Below, in pieces: positions 1 to 8,835 of a DNA stretch of 64,000 nucleotides. Positions within the stretch are counted from its first letter, which is position 1. Every line of letters begins with the position of its first letter. Where the stretch lies: positions 1-64,000 of the forward strand of contig CAXXMY010000009.1 of NCBI GenBank assembly GCA_963663635.2. Direction: 5' to 3'. The stretch is from Poriferisodalis sp963663635 (GTDB taxonomy: Bacteria > Actinomycetota > Acidimicrobiia > Acidimicrobiales > Poriferisodalaceae). The notes under the pieces were generated by a model that saw only the letters and a list, made by a program, of their open reading frames with translations, searched no databases and was not told where the DNA came from. The translations under genes and the position numbers were made by a program.

Positions 1-1
1 G

Positions 2-259
2 AGCTACGGCGAAGTCGACGTGTCGGCCGCTCGGGCAGCGATGGAGAAGTACCGCAGCGGCCTCGACGGCGAGATCGCAGCGGCACTTGCGGTGGTTGGA
101 CTCAGCGCCGAGCGTGCGCACAAGGAAACAGCGATACGCGACGACATGATCCGTGTTGCTCACCGCGCCGGCGCTTCGCTCCGTCAGCTGGCCGAGGTGT
201 CCGGGCTGGGACGCAAAACAGTGACCGCCATTGTCGAAACCGGGCCGACACAATCCTGA
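2..259 (+). CDS. Small helix-turn-helix protein, 5' end outside window
   Basis: The reading frame is open to the left edge of the window, so the true start is probably upstream; a GTG at 20 would give 79 residues. The C-terminal half (ASLRQLAEVSGLGRKTVTAI) reads as a helix-turn-helix with the usual second-helix and recognition-helix pattern, so DNA binding is likely. It lies directly before a degraded antitoxin/PIN pair, but the frames differ and no functional link can be shown. The family is not recognised beyond the HTH. Confidence 0.5.
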   Translation, partial: SYGEVDVSAARAAMEKYRSGLDGEIAAALAVVGLSAERAHKETAIRDDMIRVAHRAGASLRQLAEVSGLGRKTVTAIVETGPTQS

Positions 260-261
260 GC

Positions 262-387
262 CGCGGCGCTACGCGTAGCGGGCCATCGGCAGTGCGGGAG
301 TGGGAAGCCGAACACGGGCAGCTCACCGCCACCGAACTGGCGTGGGCCGACACCGTTCTCGATTCCAGCCGAACCGTGTCGTCGTGA
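262..387 (+). pseudogene. Antitoxin C-terminal remnant (VapB-type)
   Basis: The frame reads a short tail containing REWEAEHGQLTATELAWAD, the acidic 'W-E-x-E-x-G-x-L-T-x-x-E-L-A-x-A-D' ending common in antitoxins that precede PIN toxins. It stops at 385-387, two bases before the GTG of the PIN remnant, the usual toxin-antitoxin spacing. No start codon or N-terminal DNA-binding domain is found upstream in this frame, so only the 3' end remains. The assignment rests on motif resemblance and gene order. Confidence 0.45.
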
Positions 388-388
388 C

Positions 389-584
389 GTGACAGGCATC
401 ACGTACGACTCGGGCGCGCTCCGCCGGCGCAGCCTTCGCGCTCGCCGGCACCGCCGACGTCATTGACGCATCAGTCGTCGTCGGAGCGGCCGCCCGCCGC
501 GATCTCGTCATCACGAGCGACGAGACGGACTTACGAACGATCGGTGACGCTCTCGGTATCGCGTTGGAGATTCGTTCCGTGTAG
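389..584 (+). pseudogene. PIN-domain toxin remnant with internal deletion (VapC-type)
   Basis: The 5' end from a GTG at 389 reads VTGITYDSGAL, the typical PIN N-terminus carrying the first catalytic Asp. The frame then breaks. From about 427 another frame reads a typical PIN C-terminus (TADVIDASVVVGA, then DLVITSDETDLRTI) to a TAG at 582-584. About 70-80 central residues found in intact members are missing, so this is a deletion derivative with no plausible ribonuclease activity. It follows its presumed antitoxin remnant directly. Confidence 0.7.
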
Positions 585-591
585 GAGATCT

Positions 592-828
592 TCAGCGACG
601 GATGCGATTCCGCCGGTTCAACGAGAACGCAACGAGACCTATGCAGAATGCGACAGCGATGATCACGATTCCGATCGAGAGAATCGAGAGCCAGCCCGCC
701 ACGACCAGATACGCCGCCGACACATAGAGAGCACTCACCCGCCGCTCACGAAACGCGATGGCCACAGCGAGCGAACCCAGTCCCACAATGACGGACCCAA
801 AAAAGACGACCGTCCAGAGCATTACCAT
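592..828 (-). CDS. Small two-helix membrane protein
   Basis: The 78-residue product has two hydrophobic segments (about residues 3-25 and 37-68) separated by a basic turn (RERR), and an Arg-rich tail (NRRNRIRR). It resembles many unnamed small integral membrane proteins. It lies downstream of the substrate-binding gene but beyond a strong hairpin terminator, so it is probably a separate transcript. It is not a recognised family, and being short it could be a chance frame; the hydrophobic pattern favours it being real. Confidence 0.45.
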   Translation of the reverse strand: MVMLWTVVFFGSVIVGLGSLAVAIAFRERRVSALYVSAAYLVVAGWLSILSIGIVIIAVAFCIGLVAFSLNRRNRIRR

Positions 829-881
829 GCAAACCTCACTGTGCGCTCAGTGCCAGGTTCGCAATGCCTCGCAAGAACAAA

Positions 882-934
882 GAGGGTGCTTCCGGCGTCT
901 CTGAGTGTCACTCAGAGACGCCGGAAGCACCCTC
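882..934. terminator. Perfect long hairpin after the transporter operon
   Basis: Two 26-base arms (882-907 and 909-934) are exact reverse complements with almost no loop. The structure starts 15 bases after the stop codon of the minus-strand binding-protein gene. There is no clear U-run, so it may stop transcription as a strong hairpin or protect the 3' end of the mRNA. Confidence 0.75.
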
Positions 935-948
935 GATAGCGGAGGATC

Positions 949-2562
949 TCAGTTGTCCAAGTCCAGCCAGGCGTCCTGGAAGAGCGGCCAGCTCAACGGA
1001 TGCGGGCTCACGCCTTGGACGTAGTTCTGCACCGCGATCAATTCCGGCCGGAATGCCGCAACGATCGCCGGCACGTCTTCGATCAGGATCCGCTGGACCT
1101 CCGCGTAGCTCTCCTGCTGGCCCGCGAGGTCTTGCCCCTTGGCCTTTTCGATCAGCGCATCAACCTCCGGGTTGACGTAGTGCGGCGCGTTGTATGGCGA
1201 TGCACTGTGGAACTGCTCGCTGAGCGCTTGGTCCGGATCGGCGCCCCTCCAGGCGTCGATCGTCAACGTCTCGTGCTGCCACACGCTGTCCCAGAACCCA
1301 GCCGAAGGATTGACCACGACGGTGACCCGAATGCCCGCGGGTGCAGCACTCTCCTTGAATGCCACGGCGATGTCCATCGCCCCAGTCGTGATGTCCGCTG
1401 TGTGCAGGTCGATGTCGATTCCGTCCGGGTACCCGGCCTCTGCCAGCAGTTGCCTGGCCAGCTCTGGGTCATAGGGCGGAGGAGCATATTGGGACGCGAA
1501 GACGGCGTTGCTCTTGCCAATCGGGTGGTCGTAACCGGGTGCGCCCAACCCCAGCAGCGCTGCCTGGTTGATCAATTCCCGATCCGTTGCCGCTTGGAAG
1601 GCCTGCCGGAGCAGTTTGTTGTCGAAGGGCGGCCTGGCGTTGTCCATGGCCAGCCCCAGCCAGCCCCAGCCCTCCAGCACCAACACCCTGGTGTCGGGAT
1701 GGTCGTTGATTTCGGGGACGCTCAGGGGGGCCATGCCGTGCTGAATCAGATCCACGTCACCGGCCAGGAGCGCGTTCACCCGACCTGCGGGCTCGGGGAT
1801 ATTCAAGAAGACGATTTCATCCAGATACGGCCTGCCCTCTTCCCAATAGTTCGGGTTCCGCACCATCGTGATGCGTTCACCCGGCAGGTGCTCATCAAGG
1901 ATGAAGGGCCCCGTGCCGATCGCCCCCAGGACCAGATCGTCGAGATCGATGTCGGCGGGAAGGATCCGCGCCTCAGACTTCTGCAGGTAGCTCGGGAAGT
2001 ACCCGTTGGGTCCATCGAGGTCAAAGCGGACGGTGAAGTCGTCGATGACGACGATTTCCTCGATGATGTCCAAAATGGCCCGCAGCGGAGAGTCGAGCTC
2101 GGGATCCAGCAGGCGGTTGAATGTGAACACCACATCCTCCGCACTGAAGTCCTTCCCATGGTGGAACTTCACCCCTTCCCGAAGGTAGAAGGTGTAGGAC
2201 GTGAGGTCCGCGTTGGCCTCCCACGAAGTGGCCAGCTCCGGCTTCATCGTGAGATCCGGCTGGATCATGAGCAGGTTGTCATAGGTGTGCTGGGTAACAG
2301 CGGTGGTCACCGCAGATACCGAGATAGCTGGGTCCAGCGTGTGCGTGTCCGCGACCAACGCGACCCGTAGCGTGCCGCCGTACTTCGGCCCCCCTTCGTC
2401 GGGCGGCGCCGTCGTTGCGGCCGCGGCGGCTGCGGCCGCGGTCGTCGCCGGTGCCGCGGCGTCATCGCCGGTGTCGCTGGTGCCGGTGCACGCTCCAGCC
2501 ACGAGCGCTAGCGCTATTAGCGGTACGCCCAAATTCAGGAACCGTCGGTTTGACGCTCGCAT
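949..2562 (-). CDS. ABC transporter substrate-binding lipoprotein, peptide/nickel family (SBP_bac_5)
   Basis: The 537-residue protein begins with a lipoprotein signal whose lipobox is LVAGAC (Cys about residue 25). A disordered Ala/Thr linker (polyAla about residues 37-51) follows, then a full-length family 5 solute-binding fold. Family signatures are visible: KYGGTLRVALVADTHTLDPA near the mature start, and FYLREGVKFHHGKDFSAEDVVFTFNR in the first lobe. It is anchored outside the membrane and should deliver substrate to the permeases encoded upstream on the same strand. A 203-base gap containing dyads separates it from the aminotransferase gene, so it may be transcribed independently at a higher level. 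Substrate is unknown; the family takes peptides, opines, glycosides or metals. Confidence 0.9.
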   Translation of the reverse strand: MRASNRRFLNLGVPLIALALVAGACTGTSDTGDDAAAPATTAAAAAAAATTAPPDEGGPKYGGTLRVALVADTHTLDPAISVSAVTTAVTQHTYDNLLMIQPDLTMKPELATSWEANADLTSYTFYLREGVKFHHGKDFSAEDVVFTFNRLLDPELDSPLRAILDIIEEIVVIDDFTVRFDLDGPNGYFPSYLQKSEARILPADIDLDDLVLGAIGTGPFILDEHLPGERITMVRNPNYWEEGRPYLDEIVFLNIPEPAGRVNALLAGDVDLIQHGMAPLSVPEINDHPDTRVLVLEGWGWLGLAMDNARPPFDNKLLRQAFQAATDRELINQAALLGLGAPGYDHPIGKSNAVFASQYAPPPYDPELARQLLAEAGYPDGIDIDLHTADITTGAMDIAVAFKESAAPAGIRVTVVVNPSAGFWDSVWQHETLTIDAWRGADPDQALSEQFHSASPYNAPHYVNPEVDALIEKAKGQDLAGQQESYAEVQRILIEDVPAIVAAFRPELIAVQNYVQGVSPHPLSWPLFQDAWLDLDN

Positions 2563-2630
2563 GTCGAATCACCCCTCGAACTACCCCACTGTCGAAGGGA
2601 TTTCGGCAGCGGAATAAAAGTATGTTTTTG

Positions 2631-2705
2631 GTATGCTCAGTACATCGGTGCATACCTATATTGACAATATGACTTCATAGTTGTCATCATTCAGATGATG
2701 ACAAC
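2631..2705 (-). promoter_or_regulatory. Palindromes and possible promoter upstream of the binding-protein gene
   Basis: This AT-rich gap holds two dyads. One is a perfect inverted repeat with 11-base arms and a 4-base centre (GTTGTCATCAT / ATGATGACAAC, 2680-2705). The other has 7-base arms (GGTATGC / GCATACC, 2631-2657). Between them the minus strand offers TTGTCA, 17 bases, TGTACT as a fair -35/-10 pair. The layout suggests a regulated promoter for the binding-protein gene. The 11-base dyad could instead be the 3' hairpin of the upstream operon. Confidence 0.4.
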
Positions 2706-2765
2706 CGTTAATGATGCCTACTACCCCTAGATGGTGCTGTCAAACGCACTGCTCAGAGTGGCGCG

Positions 2766-4157
2766 CTATCCGATCAATTCATTCACGCACTCACCAAACA
2801 CGCCGACGTAGTAATCGACGTCCTCAGCTGTAACCGCTGGCGAGTTCAAGGCCGAGAGTGCCAAGGCAAGAATGATAATGCCGCGATTGACATAAAAAGC
2901 ATGGAAGTATTGTGTAAGTTCATCACCTCGGATACCGAAGCTGTGCTCGTCGCCCTGAATCTGAGCCTCTGCCATCGTGCGAGGCCTCTCCACGGAGAAG
3001 CCGACTCGCACTCCATAGCCGAGCCAGCGGCTGACTCTCCACGGGAGGTCAGCAGCCGTGACGACTTCTTGCATGCCCTTGGCCATCCGCTCACCGGCCG
3101 CCATCATCCGCTCGTAGGCGGACTCGGTCATGACATGCTCCAGATTCGCCCGCAGCGCCGCAACAGCCAGCGCGTTGCCCGACAGGGTGCTGCCGATGCC
3201 AGCAACGAAGAAATTCTCGAACAGCGGCATGACGCTGTCTGCGACCTCGCGGCTGAGGCCCATGACTGAGGCAGGCATACCACCGGCGATCCCTTTGCCC
3301 GCGACAAAAATGTCTGGCTCCAGGTTCCACAGACCTGTGCATCCTCCCCAGGCGGCGCCGATGCCATGCGTCTCGTCGATGATGAGCTTGGTGCCATAGC
3401 GACGCGTCAGATCTCGCAGGGCGACGTGGAAGTCCTGATCAAAGGGACCACGAAGTGCCTGAGAGAACGTTGGCTCGGTAATGACGCAGGCAACGTCCCG
3501 CGGGGACAATGCTTTCTCCACAGCATCGAGGTCGTAAGGATCAACGACACGGGTCCGTGACTCGGGGTTCGGAAGCATCCCGATGCCGAAGTGGACGGCT
3601 TTTGGATGTGTAATCATCTTGCCGTCCACGACAGCTACGCACGTTTCATCCACGGTGCCGTGGTAACTTCCATTGAACATGAGCGTGAGGTGTCGTTTGG
3701 TGACTTCGCGAGAAATCTTGATCGCGGTTCTGACCGAGTCGCTTGCTGACATATGGAGCTGCCATTGCGGCAGACCGTAGCGGCGCGTCAATTCCTCGCC
3801 GACCCAGATGGCGTCTTCCGAGGGAAGAGTAAACATAATACCCCGATGCGCTTGCTGAGCTATTGCGTCAGCAACGGCAGGTGGTGAATGCCCGAATATT
3901 GCACCAAGGTCACCTGCAAGGAGGTCGAGGTAATGATTGCCATCGACATCGGTCACGTGGGCTCCCCTGCCCTCCGCAATAAACAAGGGAAAGGAAGGAT
4001 CCATGAAGCCATTCATGAACGAGAAAGGAACACCACCCAAGAGCGACTTCTTCGCTCTCTCATACAACGCCACCGACTTCGGGTGGGTAGCTAGGTAGTT
4101 TTCCTGCTCACGTTCCATCAACATGGTCAGTCGTTGAGGGTCGATAGTGCTCATCAT
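2766..4157 (-). CDS. Class III PLP-dependent aminotransferase, glutamate-1-semialdehyde aminomutase-like
   Basis: The 463-residue protein has the class III layout: substrate and dimer segment YLDLLAGDLGAIFGHSPP near residue 75, the PLP-ring Asp in IIDETHG, and the Schiff-base Lys in FVAGKGIAGGMPASVMG. Closest in style are HemL-like enzymes, but its setting inside an ABC-transporter operon argues for catabolism of an imported amine or amino acid rather than tetrapyrrole synthesis. Its ATG overlaps the stop of the ATPase gene by four bases (ATGA), so translation is coupled. Base composition is somewhat less GC-rich than the transporter genes. The reaction is not determinable from sequence alone. 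Confidence 0.85.
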   Translation of the reverse strand: MMSTIDPQRLTMLMEREQENYLATHPKSVALYERAKKSLLGGVPFSFMNGFMDPSFPLFIAEGRGAHVTDVDGNHYLDLLAGDLGAIFGHSPPAVADAIAQQAHRGIMFTLPSEDAIWVGEELTRRYGLPQWQLHMSASDSVRTAIKISREVTKRHLTLMFNGSYHGTVDETCVAVVDGKMITHPKAVHFGIGMLPNPESRTRVVDPYDLDAVEKALSPRDVACVITEPTFSQALRGPFDQDFHVALRDLTRRYGTKLIIDETHGIGAAWGGCTGLWNLEPDIFVAGKGIAGGMPASVMGLSREVADSVMPLFENFFVAGIGSTLSGNALAVAALRANLEHVMTESAYERMMAAGERMAKGMQEVVTAADLPWRVSRWLGYGVRVGFSVERPRTMAEAQIQGDEHSFGIRGDELTQYFHAFYVNRGIIILALALSALNSPAVTAEDVDYYVGVFGECVNELIG

Positions 4158-6247
4158 TCTTGTCCTATTTTCGTGGTTTCTGTAGGTCGTCTGAGCTGCA
4201 ACTGAGCCAGTTCGTCCAGCGGAATGTGGCAGTAGATCACATGATCCGCGTCAGCTGACGTTTGCGCCGGCGGCGGAGCTTCGTCGCATATGTTCCCGAC
4301 CTTTCGGGGGCACCGGCTGGCGAAACAGCACCCCTGAAATTCAGCGCGCAACGTGGGCACAAACCCCGGCAGCCGGATCGTCGTGCGCTGCGCGTCGGGA
4401 TCCGGGACAGGTGCCGCTGACAACAGTGCCTCGGTATAGGGGTGGGACGGTAGGTCGAGCACCTTGGGGGCCGGCCCCGACTCGGCCACGTGCCCTGCGT
4501 ACAGCACCAAGATCTCGTCGGAGAGATAGCGCAGCACAGCCAAGTCGTGGGTGATGAATACGTAGGACGTGTCGGTCTTCTCCTGATGAGACCGTAGCAG
4601 ATTGAGCACCTGCGCCTGGACGGAGACGTCCAATGCAGAGACTGCCTCGTCGGCAACGATGACGTCCGGCGAGGCGGCGAAGGCCCCAGCGAGTGCCACG
4701 CGCTGTTGTTCACCCCCGCTGAGTTCCCTCGGAGGCCGGTTCAAGTACGCCGGATCCAGGCCCACTGCCTGCAACAGCTCCTCGGCGCGCTGTTGACTTT
4801 CCTGCTTGTCCAAGCCTGAGAACTTGCGCAGCGCCCGGACAATGGCATGACCAACCGCGAGCTTCGGATTGAGCGAAGCCGTCGGGTTCTGAAAGACCAT
4901 GCGCATGGCCGCCCGTTGAGCGTCCGTCCGCTCGTCGACCTCGGGCGCCAGCTCCTCTTCCTTCAGCCGGAGCTGCCCCTGGTCACGGGGCACCAGTCCG
5001 ACGATGACCCGGGCGACGGTGCTCTTGCCAGCGCCGCTCTCACCCACGATTCCCACGGTCCGCCCGAGGCCAACCGTGAAGTCCACATCGGTGACAGCAC
5101 GGACCGGCGGACGAATCCGTGGACCGAATATCAAGTACTTGCGGCCCCAGCTTCCGTAGAAACGGCGCAGACCCTTGGCACCCAGAACCGTCTCTCCCTG
5201 GACGCGCCCAGTTTCCACATTCGTGTCCAGTTCGCCCCACACTCCCGGTGCGATGTCATTCGGGTACAAGCAGCGTGATGAGTGCCCGACCCCTGTTTCG
5301 GTCATCGGCGGAGCCATCTGGCTGCACATCTCGTCGGCCATGGGACACCGCGATGCGAAGAGGCAAGCGTCGGGCGCCGGCTCGCTGGCCGGGAACACCG
5401 AACCGGGGATTCGAGTGAGCCCGACGGTTGCCCCGTCTTCGGTCGGGGGCTTCGGAACGCAATTCAGCAGCCCAGTCGTGTACGGATGCTTGGGATCCCT
5501 GAACAATTCCCGTACCGGGGCCTCTTCCACCGTCTCGCCGGCATACATCACCACGACTCGATCCGCAACGGACGCGATCACTCCTAAGTCGTGGGTCACG
5601 TACAGGATTCCCGCGTTGATGCGCTCCTTCAGGTCGACGACCAATTCCAGGATCGTCGCCTGCGTGGTGACGTCCAGCCCTGTCGTCGGCTCATCCAGGA
5701 TCAACAAGTCCGGCTCGCAGGCCAGCGCCATAGCGATCACCACGCGCTGCTGTTGTCCCCCGCTCAACTCGTGAGGAAACCGTCGCAGAACCGCCTCCGG
5801 CTCGGCGAGCCGCACGCTCTCGAACAGCTCGATGGTGGCGCGGCGACTGTGCCGGGCGTCCATGTTCAGGTGCTCGCGCAGCACCTCGGAAACCTGCGGC
5901 CCCACTCGCATGGTCGGATTCAGCGACGTCGCCGGGTCTTGATACACCATTGCAATGCGATTGCCCCGCATGCGGCGCAGCTCGGCCGCATCCATGTTCA
6001 TGACGTCTTGACCTTCGAAGAGCACTCGGCCGCTCACTCGTGTCGTGCCCGGCAAATAGCCCATGGCAGCGAACGCAGTCGTCGACTTGCCCGATCCCGA
6101 CTCTCCCGCGAGTCCCAGGACTTCACCGCGTCGCACGTTCAGCGATGCGTCCCGCACGGCCCGGACGGTGCCCCGCGGCGTGAGGAAGGTGACGCCCAGA
6201 TGCTCGATCTGGAGCAGCGGGGCTCCACGGGGTGCGTGGCTGTTCAT
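4154..6247 (-). CDS. Fused double ATPase of the peptide-type ABC importer (DppD-DppF fusion)
   Basis: One chain of 697 residues carries two nucleotide-binding domains in tandem. The first has Walker A GESGSGKST, signature LSGGQQQR and Walker B LLILDEP. The second has GESGAGKST, LSGGEQQR and VIVADEA. Each ends with the oligopeptide-family C-terminal Cys cluster (CLFASRCP, CCFASRCP) typical of DppD/OppF. The start at 6247 is chosen because ATGA there overlaps the preceding permease stop; a longer frame from 6355 lies inside the permease gene. It energises import with the two permeases and the lipoprotein. In most bacteria these ATPases are separate proteins. Confidence 0.9.
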   Translation of the reverse strand: MNSHAPRGAPLLQIEHLGVTFLTPRGTVRAVRDASLNVRRGEVLGLAGESGSGKSTTAFAAMGYLPGTTRVSGRVLFEGQDVMNMDAAELRRMRGNRIAMVYQDPATSLNPTMRVGPQVSEVLREHLNMDARHSRRATIELFESVRLAEPEAVLRRFPHELSGGQQQRVVIAMALACEPDLLILDEPTTGLDVTTQATILELVVDLKERINAGILYVTHDLGVIASVADRVVVMYAGETVEEAPVRELFRDPKHPYTTGLLNCVPKPPTEDGATVGLTRIPGSVFPASEPAPDACLFASRCPMADEMCSQMAPPMTETGVGHSSRCLYPNDIAPGVWGELDTNVETGRVQGETVLGAKGLRRFYGSWGRKYLIFGPRIRPPVRAVTDVDFTVGLGRTVGIVGESGAGKSTVARVIVGLVPRDQGQLRLKEEELAPEVDERTDAQRAAMRMVFQNPTASLNPKLAVGHAIVRALRKFSGLDKQESQQRAEELLQAVGLDPAYLNRPPRELSGGEQQRVALAGAFAASPDVIVADEAVSALDVSVQAQVLNLLRSHQEKTDTSYVFITHDLAVLRYLSDEILVLYAGHVAESGPAPKVLDLPSHPYTEALLSAAPVPDPDAQRTTIRLPGFVPTLRAEFQGCCFASRCPRKVGNICDEAPPPAQTSADADHVIYCHIPLDELAQLQLRRPTETTKIGQE

Positions 6248-7215
6248 CCGACGATCTCCTGGGGCATCCCGCGGGCGTGCTTGATGCCATCGGTCAGCAG
6301 ATTGACGCCCACCACCAACGTGGCGACCGCACCAGCCGGCGCCAGCGTTGTCCACGGCGCGAAGCCGATGAACTGCCTGCCCTCCGCGATCATGAGTCCC
6401 CAGTCCGGCGATGGCGGTTGAACTCCCAGACCCAGGAACCCCAGGGAGGACACCAGCAAGATCGAGTAGCTGAGCCGCACCGTGAATTCGACGCCGATCA
6501 CCGGCAGTGCATGAGGCAGGATCTCCCTGTAGATGATGTAGGTCGCCGACTCTCCCCGCAGCCGGGCACTCATCACGAATTCCAGGTTCTTGGCCTGCAG
6601 GGTGACGCTTCGCATGACCCGCGCCGCTGAGGGAGCAAAGACGAGGCCGATGGTGGCGACGATCAGCGAACCCTGCCAGTAGGGCTCAAGCCACCGAAAG
6701 GGGGCGTCTCGAGCGCCCAGGGTCGTCAGCATCAACAGGGCCAGCAGCAGCGCGGGGAACGCCATCATCCCGTCCATGACGCGCATCACCACCTGGTCGA
6801 CCCGGCCGCCCCGGTAGCCGCTGCTCATCCCGATGAACGTGCCCCAGAGCAGACCCAACAACGCGCCCGCCAGGGAAAGGGTGATCAGCGTGCCCCCGCC
6901 CGACAGCACGCGGCTGAAGACGTCGCGCCCGAACTGGTCGCTCCCGAACAGATACGTCCAGCTCGGCCCGGCGAGGCGATCCGTTGCGGGATAGTCCGGC
7001 GGCAGATGAAACTCGGTAATCGAATAGGGCGCGATGAATGGGCCAACAATGGCCAGCAATATATGGATCACGACGATGGGCAATCCGACCCGTCCTGCCG
7101 TCGTGGAGAGAGAAAGTCGCAAGAACTCTCGGGTCCCTCGGCCAAACGCCGATCGCGTATGTCGGGCAGCGCCGGGCACTTCAATTCGTTGCCCGCTCGT
7201 GTTCAGCCGCATCAC
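6244..7215 (-). CDS. ABC transporter permease, DppC type
   Basis: The 323-residue polytopic protein has an N-terminal membrane helix (about residues 40-62), a periplasmic loop (GTDYLFGSDQFGRD-like: YLFGSDQFGRDVFSRVLSGG) and the five-helix core with the EAA loop toward the C-terminus. FGSDQFGRDVFSR is the DppC/OppC family signature. Four bases overlap the ATPase start and two bases separate it from the DppB-type gene, so it sits in the middle of the operon. It forms one half of the membrane channel. Confidence 0.9.
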   Translation of the reverse strand: MMRLNTSGQRIEVPGAARHTRSAFGRGTREFLRLSLSTTAGRVGLPIVVIHILLAIVGPFIAPYSITEFHLPPDYPATDRLAGPSWTYLFGSDQFGRDVFSRVLSGGGTLITLSLAGALLGLLWGTFIGMSSGYRGGRVDQVVMRVMDGMMAFPALLLALLMLTTLGARDAPFRWLEPYWQGSLIVATIGLVFAPSAARVMRSVTLQAKNLEFVMSARLRGESATYIIYREILPHALPVIGVEFTVRLSYSILLVSSLGFLGLGVQPPSPDWGLMIAEGRQFIGFAPWTTLAPAGAVATLVVGVNLLTDGIKHARGMPQEIVG

Positions 7216-7217
7216 GA

Positions 7218-8177
7218 TCAGGTCAACCGTATGCGCGGATCCAGGACCCGATAGCTGATGTCTGCGAAGAGGTTGCTGAAGGAATATGCCACTGCAATGA
7301 TGAGCGCGCAGGCCTGCAACAACGGACCGTCACGGGTCTGTATTGAGTTCAACAAGAGCTGGCCGAGGCCCGGATAGGCGAAGACGTTCTCGACAATGAT
7401 GAGGCCGCCCAAGAGCCACCCAATGGTGGTTGCAACGACGGTAATTGTGGGCAGCATCGCGTTGGGAACGGCGTGCCGGAATATGACCCTTCTTCTCGAG
7501 AGTCCCTTCAGGGTCGCCGACCGCACATAGTGGCTGTCCATCGTCTCGATCACGCTGGCTCGCGTCATGCGCATGATGTAGGCAAAGAGCGCAGCGGTCA
7601 GGGTGAGGATTGGCAAGATCAGGATTTCTGGCCGCGTCAGCGGAGTCTCACCGCGGGGTATGGCGCTGGTTGTCGGCAGCCAACCAAGCTTTGAGGCGAC
7701 GACGATGGTGAGGAAAAGCCCGGTCACGAACTCTGGCAGCGAAATGCCGACCATGCCGATCAGACTCACTGCGCGGTCGCCCTTGCTGTTGGGACGCACT
7801 CCGGCCCATATGCCCACCAGCACCGCCGATGGAACCGCAACCAACAACGCAAATACAGCAAGATAGATCGAGGGCAATAGACGATGACCCACAATGCTGG
7901 TAATTGGCTGTCGCTGTACCAAGGAGGTGCCCAAATCGCCTCGCACTGCACCCCATATCCACCTTCCGTATCGCTCAGGGGCAGAGCGGTCCAACCCCAG
8001 CTCTTCACGCAAGTGCTTGATGTTCTGCTCCGTGCCGTACTGCCCCATCAGTCTTTCCGCGGCATCACTCGGCAGGGCCTCCGAGACCGCGAAAATCACC
8101 ACTGAGACCACCAAGAGGGTGACCACGATCAAGCTGAGGCGAAGTGTCAGAAAGCGAATCATTTGTCCAGCGGCCAC
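7218..8177 (-). CDS. ABC transporter permease, DppB type
   Basis: The 319-residue membrane protein has an N-terminal helix (residues about 8-30) and DppB-family sequences: LREELGLDRSAPERYGRWIWGAVRGDLGTSL after the first helix and the EAA-like loop SATLKGLSRRRVIFRHAVPNA. It is the first gene of the importer operon. A GTG start at 8177 or the ATG at 8162 is possible; the ATG gives the more usual N-terminus. A 123-base divergent gap to the next gene should hold the operon promoter, although I see no consensus hexamers there. Confidence 0.9.
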   Translation of the reverse strand: MAAGQMIRFLTLRLSLIVVTLLVVSVVIFAVSEALPSDAAERLMGQYGTEQNIKHLREELGLDRSAPERYGRWIWGAVRGDLGTSLVQRQPITSIVGHRLLPSIYLAVFALLVAVPSAVLVGIWAGVRPNSKGDRAVSLIGMVGISLPEFVTGLFLTIVVASKLGWLPTTSAIPRGETPLTRPEILILPILTLTAALFAYIMRMTRASVIETMDSHYVRSATLKGLSRRRVIFRHAVPNAMLPTITVVATTIGWLLGGLIIVENVFAYPGLGQLLLNSIQTRDGPLLQACALIIAVAYSFSNLFADISYRVLDPRIRLT

Positions 8178-8300
8178 TCAGAAGCGTCTCAGACGAATCG
8201 TCTTCAGCTAGCCATGGGCGCCGCTCTTCGGATCGTACAACGTGGAATGATGTACTTCCGGTGGTGCTGACGTACTCGTCGAACACCGGAGGTTTCGCAG

Positions 8301-8750
8301 GTGTGGACCGATTTCACGCTGAGAGCTGCCAACTGGCTCAACCGCACGGCGATCCGGTGGAGCGGCGGCCGGATCGGCTGGCGCTACAAGGGCACGCCCA
8401 TCATCGAGGTGACCACCACCGGTCGCCACAGCGGCCAGCCCCGCTCGACGCTGCTGTCGGCGGTCGCTGAGCGAGATGGCGCCTTCACCGTCATCGGCTC
8501 ACGCGGCGGCGACTCGAAGCATCCGGCGTGGTTCCTGAACATGCGCGAGAACCCGTCGGTCACGGTCCGCAATAGCGGTGGCACCCAGCACATGACGGCC
8601 CGGCTCACCGAAGGCGACGAACGCGCCAGGCTGTGGGACCAGGTCGCCGCCCACAGCGACCATTACGTCCTATTTCAGCGCAAGACGGATCGCGAATTCC
8701 CCATCGTCGTGCTCGAACCTGCCGACTCGTCCCGCTCCGACGACAGGTAG
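8301..8750 (+). CDS. Deazaflavin (F420)-dependent nitroreductase/quinone-reductase family protein
   Basis: The 149-residue protein matches the Ddn-like split-barrel family: GTPIIEVTTTGRHSGQPRST near residue 33 and HPAWFLNMRENPSVTV near residue 75, followed by a short helix and the conserved PIVVLEP end. Characterised members use F420H2 to reduce quinones, nitro compounds or other substrates at the membrane face; the physiological substrate here is unknown. It is transcribed divergently from the transporter operon. F420 use is widespread in Actinobacteria and is inferred, not seen. Confidence 0.85.
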   Translation: MWTDFTLRAANWLNRTAIRWSGGRIGWRYKGTPIIEVTTTGRHSGQPRSTLLSAVAERDGAFTVIGSRGGDSKHPAWFLNMRENPSVTVRNSGGTQHMTARLTEGDERARLWDQVAAHSDHYVLFQRKTDREFPIVVLEPADSSRSDDR

Positions 8751-8835
8751 TCAGACGAGACACAGCTCGACAAGACATAACCAGACGAGAGGTCTTGCAG
8801 ACAGGCCCGAGGTGCAGCCGCTGACCTGAAGGCAC

